In this document: positions 59,428 through 64,000 of the stretch, piece by piece
Layout: every line of letters starts with the position of its first letter
Position numbering within the stretch: position 1 is the first letter of the stretch
Assembly: GCF_001941965.1 (NCBI RefSeq)
Contig: NZ_MKZO01000005.1
Coordinates: forward strand, 1-64,000
DNA from: Pseudomonas putida
GTDB taxonomy: Bacteria > Pseudomonadota > Gammaproteobacteria > Pseudomonadales > Pseudomonadaceae
Direction: 5' to 3'
Length of the DNA: 64,000 nucleotides
Position numbers and translations under genes: made by a program
Notes under the pieces: model-generated
The model's database searches: none
What the model was told of the DNA's origin: nothing
Seen by the model: only the letters and a program-made list of their open reading frames with translations

Positions 59428-61011
59428 TCAGGCGATCACGCCGTCATTCCACTGGCCATTGACCAGGCGACGCAGCCCCAGCGGGTTGCCATCACGCAGG
59501 GCTTCCGGCAGCAGTGACTGCGGGTAGTTCTGGTAGCACACCGGACGCAGGAAGCGGTCGATGGCCAAGGTGCCCACTGAAGTACCACGGGCATCGGAGG
59601 TCGCCGGGTACGGACCGCCGTGAACCATGGCGTCGCAGACTTCCACGCCGGTCGGGTAGCCGTTGATCAGGATGCGACCGACCTTCTCTTCCAGCAGCGG
59701 CACCAGCCAGGCGTAGGCTTCGAAATCTTCCGCCTCGCCGATCAGGGTGGCGGTCAGTTGGCCGCGCAGGCCCAGCAGCGCGCTGCGCAGTTGCTCGTTG
59801 CCGGCCACTTCAACAGCAACGGTGGTCGGACCGAAGACTTCTTCCTGCAGCAGCGGATCGGATTCCACCAGCAGGCTGGCGTCGGCCTTGAACAGCTGGG
59901 CACGCGCCTGGCTGCCTTCCTGCGGCTGGCCGGCGAGATGCTTGATGCCCGCATGCGCCTGCAGATGCTCCAGGCCGCCGACATAGCTGCGCAGGCCGCC
60001 GGCATTGAGCATGGTCTGCCCGGCCTGTTGGTCCAGGTGCCCGCCCAGTTCGCTGAGCAGTTTGCTGAATTCAGGCGATTGCAGGCCGATCACCAGGCCC
60101 GGGTTGGTGCAGAACTGACCGCAGCCCATGACCACCGAACCCGCCAGTTCACGGGCAATGGCTTCGCCACGCTTGGCCAGCGCGCCCGGCAGGATGATCA
60201 CCGGGTTGATGCTCGACATCTCGGCGAACACCGGGATTGGCTGCGGACGCTCCGCCGCCATGCGGCACAGGGCGTCGCCACCTTTCAGCGAGCCGGTGAA
60301 GCCGACCGCCTGGATCGCCGGGTGCTTGACCAGCCACTCGCCGACGCCGCCACCGAAGACCATGTTGAACACGCCCTTCGGCATACCGGTGCGCTCGGCG
60401 GCACGCTGGATGGCGCAGCCAACCAGGTCGGCGGTGGCCATGTGGCCGCTGTGGGCCTTGAACACGACCGGGCAGCCGGCAGCCAGGGCCGCAGCGGTAT
60501 CGCCACCGGCGGTGGAGAAGGCCAGCGGGAAGTTGCTTGCGCCGAATACTGCGACCGGACCGACGCCGATGCGCATTTGGCGGATGTCCACGCGCGGCAG
60601 CGGTTGACGCTCTGGCAGGGCCAGGTCGATGCGCGCACCGAGGAAGTCACCACGACGCAGGACCTGGGCGAACAGGCGCATCTGCCCGCTGGTACGACCG
60701 CGCTCACCCTGGATACGGGCAGCCGGCAATGCGGTTTCGCGGCAGACGATGGCGACGAAGGCGTCGTCCAGTTCATCCAGCTCGGCGGCGATGGCCTCGA
60801 GGAATTCGGCACGACGGGCCGGGGACAGTTGGCGGAATTCGGCGAAGGCGGCTGCGGCAGCCTGGGCAGCCTGGTCCACTTCGCTTTCGGTGGCCTGGGC
60901 GAAGCTGTACGGCAGGGCTTCGCCGGTGGTGGCGTCGAGGCTTTGCAGACGTTGCGAGCCGGCTGCGCTGCGCTGGCCGGCGATGAAGTTGTGGCCGAGG
61001 ATCTCTGGCAT
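59428..61011 (-). CDS. 2,5-dioxovalerate (2-oxoglutarate semialdehyde) dehydrogenase
   Basis: 527-residue aldehyde dehydrogenase, last step of D-glucarate/galactarate degradation to 2-oxoglutarate. Cofactor region GPVAVFGASNFPLAFS, the Glu in FAEMSSINPV and the catalytic Cys in GCGQFCTNPG. Length and motifs match the type III KGSADH group linked to galactarate use. GGAG precedes the ATG. It lies downstream of galactarate dehydratase on the same strand; no gene for the intermediate 5-dehydro-4-deoxyglucarate dehydratase is in the window. Confidence 0.88.
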   Translation of the reverse strand: MPEILGHNFIAGQRSAAGSQRLQSLDATTGEALPYSFAQATESEVDQAAQAAAAAFAEFRQLSPARRAEFLEAIAAELDELDDAFVAIVCRETALPAARIQGERGRTSGQMRLFAQVLRRGDFLGARIDLALPERQPLPRVDIRQMRIGVGPVAVFGASNFPLAFSTAGGDTAAALAAGCPVVFKAHSGHMATADLVGCAIQRAAERTGMPKGVFNMVFGGGVGEWLVKHPAIQAVGFTGSLKGGDALCRMAAERPQPIPVFAEMSSINPVIILPGALAKRGEAIARELAGSVVMGCGQFCTNPGLVIGLQSPEFSKLLSELGGHLDQQAGQTMLNAGGLRSYVGGLEHLQAHAGIKHLAGQPQEGSQARAQLFKADASLLVESDPLLQEEVFGPTTVAVEVAGNEQLRSALLGLRGQLTATLIGEAEDFEAYAWLVPLLEEKVGRILINGYPTGVEVCDAMVHGGPYPATSDARGTSVGTLAIDRFLRPVCYQNYPQSLLPEALRDGNPLGLRRLVNGQWNDGVIA

Positions 61012-61042
61012 TTCGGGGCTCCTGTGGACAAAGGGTGAGTCA

Positions 61043-61096
61043 GTGGGAGCTGTATTGCCTGGAACATGGCAATCGCTGGCAAGCCAGCTCCCACAG
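61043..61096. repeat. degenerate REP pair
   Basis: A full arm (61068-61096) is paired with a degraded partner that keeps GTGGGAGCTG and TTGCC (61043-61059). It lies between the dehydrogenase and galactarate dehydratase genes and could influence their relative expression. Confidence 0.85.
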
Positions 61097-61116
61097 GGAC
61101 TTGAGGTGCTCTTGAG

Positions 61117-62670
61117 TCAGGTGATCGGGGCTGGGTTGAACAGGGTGATGTCGTTGTGCAGCTTGTGCTGCTCGGCCCAGGTCTGCTTGCGGCCGCTGGC
61201 GACATCCAGGTAGTAGTGGAACAGCTCCCAGCCCAGCTCTTCGATGCTCGAACGGCCGGTAGCGATGCGCCCGGCGTCGATATCGATCAGGTCGGGCCAG
61301 CGCTGGGCCAGTTCGGTACGGGTGCAGACCTTGACCACCGGGGCCATGGCCAGGCCATACGGCGTGCCGCGACCGGTGGTGAACACGTGCAGGTTCATCC
61401 CGGCCGCCAGTTGCAGGGTGCCGCAGACGAAGTCGCTGGCCGGGGTGGCGCAGAAGATCAGGCCCTTGCGGTTGACCCGCTCGCCCGGCCCGACCACGCC
61501 CTGGATGGCGCCGCTGCCGGACTTGACGATGGAACCGAGGGACTTCTCGACGATGTTCGACAGCCCGCCCTTCTTGTTGCCCGGCGTGGTGTTGGCACTG
61601 CGGTCGGCTTCGCCGCTTTGCAGGTAGCGGTCGTACCAGTCCATCTCGCGCACCAGCGCGTCGGCGACTTCCGGGGTTTCGGCGCGGGAAGTGAGCATGT
61701 AGATGGCATCGCGCACCTCGGTGACTTCCGAGAACAGCACGGTGGCACCAGCCCGCACCAGCAGGTCGGCGGCATAGCCCAGGGCCGGGTTGGCGGTGAT
61801 GCCGGAGAAGGCATCGCTACCGCCGCACTGCATGCCGAGGATCAGCTCGCTGGCCGGCACGGTTTCGCGCTGGCGCTGGTTCAGCTTGATCAGGCGCGCT
61901 TCGGCCAGGGCCATGATCTGCTCGATCATTTCCACGAAGCCGAGGCTGGCGTCCTGCAGGCGGTACAGCCAGGGCTCGCTGAGGTCCACCGACGGGTCGT
62001 TGTCGTGCATCACCTGACCGGCCTGAAGCTTCTCGCAGCCCAGGCTGATCACCAGTGCTTCACCGCCGAGGTTGGGGTTGCGCGCCAGGTTGCGCACGGT
62101 GCGGATCGGGATATAGGCGTCACGGGCGTTGATCGCCACGCCGCAGCCGTAGCTGTGGGTCAGGGCGACCACGTCGTCGACGTTGGGATACTTGGGCAGC
62201 AGTTCGTCGCGAATGCGCTTGACCGCGTGGTCGAGCACGCCGGTCACGCACTGCACGGTGGTGGTGATGCCGAGGATATTGCGCGTACCGACGGTGCCGT
62301 CGGCGTTGCGATAACCCTCGAAGGTGAAGCCGTCCAGCGGCGGCAGGGCCTCCGGCACCGCATCGCAGCGTGGCAGGCTGTCCAGCTCCGGCGCGGCCGG
62401 CATGGCCAGCTGGGTTTCCTTGACCCAACTGCCCTGGACCAGGTCTTCCAGGGCATAGCCGATGATCTGTCCATAGCGGCGCACGGGCTCGCCCTTGGCG
62501 ATGGTCACTACCGCCACTTTGTGGCTCTGCGGTACGCCTTCGACCAGGGTCAAGCCATCGGCGAAGCGGGCACCCTCGCCCAGACCGCCGTCATTGACCA
62601 CCACCACGACGTTATCGTCGTCGTGCAGGCGTACATAGCGAGGCGAGTCGGAAGTTTCGATCAACTGCAT
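61117..62670 (-). CDS. garD: galactarate dehydratase
   Basis: 517-residue UxaA/GarD family enzyme that dehydrates galactarate to 5-dehydro-4-deoxyglucarate. An N-terminal SAF-like domain (about 1-85) precedes the catalytic region with [19 protein letters not shown] and [13 protein letters not shown]. The cysteines in these motifs fit metal binding. The AAGGG upstream suits the ATG at 62670. It follows the MFS transporter gene in transcription order. Confidence 0.88.
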   Translation of the reverse strand: MQLIETSDSPRYVRLHDDDNVVVVVNDGGLGEGARFADGLTLVEGVPQSHKVAVVTIAKGEPVRRYGQIIGYALEDLVQGSWVKETQLAMPAAPELDSLPRCDAVPEALPPLDGFTFEGYRNADGTVGTRNILGITTTVQCVTGVLDHAVKRIRDELLPKYPNVDDVVALTHSYGCGVAINARDAYIPIRTVRNLARNPNLGGEALVISLGCEKLQAGQVMHDNDPSVDLSEPWLYRLQDASLGFVEMIEQIMALAEARLIKLNQRQRETVPASELILGMQCGGSDAFSGITANPALGYAADLLVRAGATVLFSEVTEVRDAIYMLTSRAETPEVADALVREMDWYDRYLQSGEADRSANTTPGNKKGGLSNIVEKSLGSIVKSGSGAIQGVVGPGERVNRKGLIFCATPASDFVCGTLQLAAGMNLHVFTTGRGTPYGLAMAPVVKVCTRTELAQRWPDLIDIDAGRIATGRSSIEELGWELFHYYLDVASGRKQTWAEQHKLHNDITLFNPAPIT

Positions 62671-62715
62671 GATGGTGCCCTTCTTGTTATTTCCCAGGCT
62701 TTGTTCATCCGCGAA

Positions 62716-62737
62716 CGCCCGGCCATAAGGCCGGGCG
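62716..62737 (-). terminator. hairpin between the MFS gene and garD
   Basis: A perfect 9-bp stem (62716-62724 with 62729-62737) around ATAA, 13 nt after the transporter stop. No U-tract, so it is possibly an RNA-stabilising or partial terminator structure. Confidence 0.5.
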
Positions 62738-62750
62738 CTGCGTGACTTTC

Positions 62751-64000
62751 TTAGTTCGACGACTCGGCCAGTTTGCCCGATGGCGTCGTTGCTGCTTCAT
62801 CCTTCGGGACATCGCGCAGCTCGATACGCTTGATCGGGCCGACGATCACCAGGTAGCTGAACACCGCCACCAGGGCGTTGGCGCCCACGTACACCAGGGC
62901 CCATTTGAACGAGCCGGTAGCGCTGATGATGTAGCCGATGATGATCGGCGTGGTGATCGAAGCGATGTTGCCGAAGGTGTTGAACATACCGCCCGACAGG
63001 CCGGCAATCTGCTTCGGCGAGGTGTCCGAGACCATCGCCCAGCCCAGCGCGCCGAGGCCTTTGCCGAAGAACGCCAGGGCCATGATACCGACCACCATCC
63101 ACTCGGCATCCACGTAGTTGCAGATCACCATGGAGGTCGACAGCAGCAGGCCGATGACGATCGGCGCCTTGCGGGCGAAGGTCAGGGAGTTGCCGCGGCG
63201 CAGCAGATGGTCGGAGATCACCCCGCCCAGCACGCCACCGACGAAGCCGCAGATGGCCGGCAGGGAGGCGATGATGCCCGCCTTGAGGATCGACATGCCG
63301 CGCTCCTGCACCAGGTACACGGGGAACCAGGTGAGGAAGAAGTAGGTGATCGCGTTGATGCAGTACTGGCCGAGGTAGACGCCGAGCATCATGCGGCTGG
63401 ACAGCAGCTGCTTGATGTAGCCCCACTTCGGACCGCTGGCGCCAGCTGCCTTGGGCTTGTCCATGTCGACCAGGCCACCGTTCTTCTCGATGTGCTCCAG
63501 TTCCTGGGCACCGATCATCGGGTGTTCCTTGGGGTTGTAGACGACCTTCAGCCAGATCCCGGCGAAGACGATACCCATGGCACCCATGACGATGAATACG
63601 TGCTCCCAGCCCCAGGCGTGGACGATCCAGCCCATCAGCGGGGCGAACAGCACGGTGGCGAAGTATTGCGCGGAGTTGAAGATCGCCGAGGCGGTACCGC
63701 GTTCGGCGGTCGGGAACCAGGCGGCGACGATGCGCGCGTTACCCGGGAACGACGGTGCTTCGGCGAAGCCCACCAGGAAGCGCAGCATGAACAGGGCGAT
63801 GATCGCGTTGGCTACCGGCATGTAGCCGACGAAGCCTTGCAGCACGGTGAACAGCGACCAGGTGAAGATACTGAAGGCGTAGACCTTCTTGGAGCCGAAA
63901 CGGTCGAGCAGCCAACCGCCAGGAATCTGTCCGAGCACATAGGCCCAGCCGAACGCCGAGAAGATATAACCGAGGGTGACAGCATCGATGCCGAGGTCCT
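62751..64000 (-). CDS. MFS transporter, ACS family, probable galactarate/glucarate uptake (partial)
   Basis: Proton-coupled major facilitator of the anion:cation symporter family. The gene is cut by the right edge: the frame stays open past the GTG at 63938 to the last base ([20 protein letters not shown] precedes it), so the true start is outside. The visible part has about ten membrane spans and the signature [12 protein letters not shown]. It lies upstream of garD on the same strand, which suggests transport of galactarate or glucarate (GudP/GarP-like). Confidence 0.88.
   Translation of the reverse strand, partial: DLGIDAVTLGYIFSAFGWAYVLGQIPGGWLLDRFGSKKVYAFSIFTWSLFTVLQGFVGYMPVANAIIALFMLRFLVGFAEAPSFPGNARIVAAWFPTAERGTASAIFNSAQYFATVLFAPLMGWIVHAWGWEHVFIVMGAMGIVFAGIWLKVVYNPKEHPMIGAQELEHIEKNGGLVDMDKPKAAGASGPKWGYIKQLLSSRMMLGVYLGQYCINAITYFFLTWFPVYLVQERGMSILKAGIIASLPAICGFVGGVLGGVISDHLLRRGNSLTFARKAPIVIGLLLSTSMVICNYVDAEWMVVGIMALAFFGKGLGALGWAMVSDTSPKQIAGLSGGMFNTFGNIASITTPIIIGYIISATGSFKWALVYVGANALVAVFSYLVIVGPIKRIELRDVPKDEAATTPSGKLAESSN

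Overview
The window is chromosomal core DNA of a Pseudomonas species. Gene order (tyrS-mepM-anmK-erpA-argC-hemJ; vfr-trpCDG-estP-trpE-gph-rpe; lptD-surA-pdxA-rsmA-apaG-apaH-glpE; rpsU-dnaG-rpoD-rmcA) follows the Pseudomonas backbone. Codon use is GC-rich. The interspersed REP core (GTGGGAGCTGGCTTGCCAGC) points to the P. fluorescens lineage rather than to P. putida or P. aeruginosa; that placement is an inference from memory of repeat families.

Layout: 1-500 is the promoter and leader of an rRNA operon reading leftwards out of the window, with three tandem promoters and a boxA; the 16S gene itself is outside. 505-8830 holds tyrS, a peptidoglycan endopeptidase, anmK, erpA, argC, hemJ, a nitronate monooxygenase, a short-chain dehydrogenase and a HIT protein. 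8890-20600 holds coq7, a membrane protein, OsmC, the cAMP receptor protein Vfr, an LplA-like protein, trpCDG, the autotransporter esterase estP, trpE, gph and rpe. Both trpE and trpGDC are preceded by a 14-residue leader peptide containing Trp-Arg-Trp and by a terminator-like hairpin, so both operons look attenuator-controlled.

20800-28480 is an ABC transporter plus two-component system matching the AgtABCD/AgtSR 4-aminobutyrate/5-aminovalerate uptake system of P. aeruginosa. A perfect palindrome upstream of agtA is a candidate operator. 28560-32000 carries a DUF3530 protein, djlA and the MurNAc salvage pair murU-amgK. 32245-39858 is the outer-membrane and housekeeping operon lptD to glpE. 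40140-45037 is the stress-linked trio yeaG-yeaH-SpoVR, followed by cca, folK-like, folB, plsY and tsaD. 49133-53581 is the macromolecular synthesis operon rpsU-dnaG-rpoD.

53707-57450 encodes RmcA, a c-di-GMP protein with a solute-binding domain, four PAS domains, GGDEF and EAL. A CAU-anticodon tRNA follows; its acceptor stem looks more like tRNA-Ile2 than elongator tRNA-Met. Just after it lies a small lower-GC accessory patch with a VapBC toxin-antitoxin pair. The window ends with a galactarate/glucarate catabolism cluster: a GntR regulator, 2-oxoglutarate semialdehyde dehydrogenase, galactarate dehydratase and an MFS transporter cut by the right edge.

I found no CRISPR array, prophage, intact insertion sequence or clearly novel multigene system. 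The points most worth checking are the paired trp leader peptides, the tRNA identity, the variant FolK paralogue, the agtA palindrome, the hairpins around rpsU, and the tRNA-linked VapBC patch.
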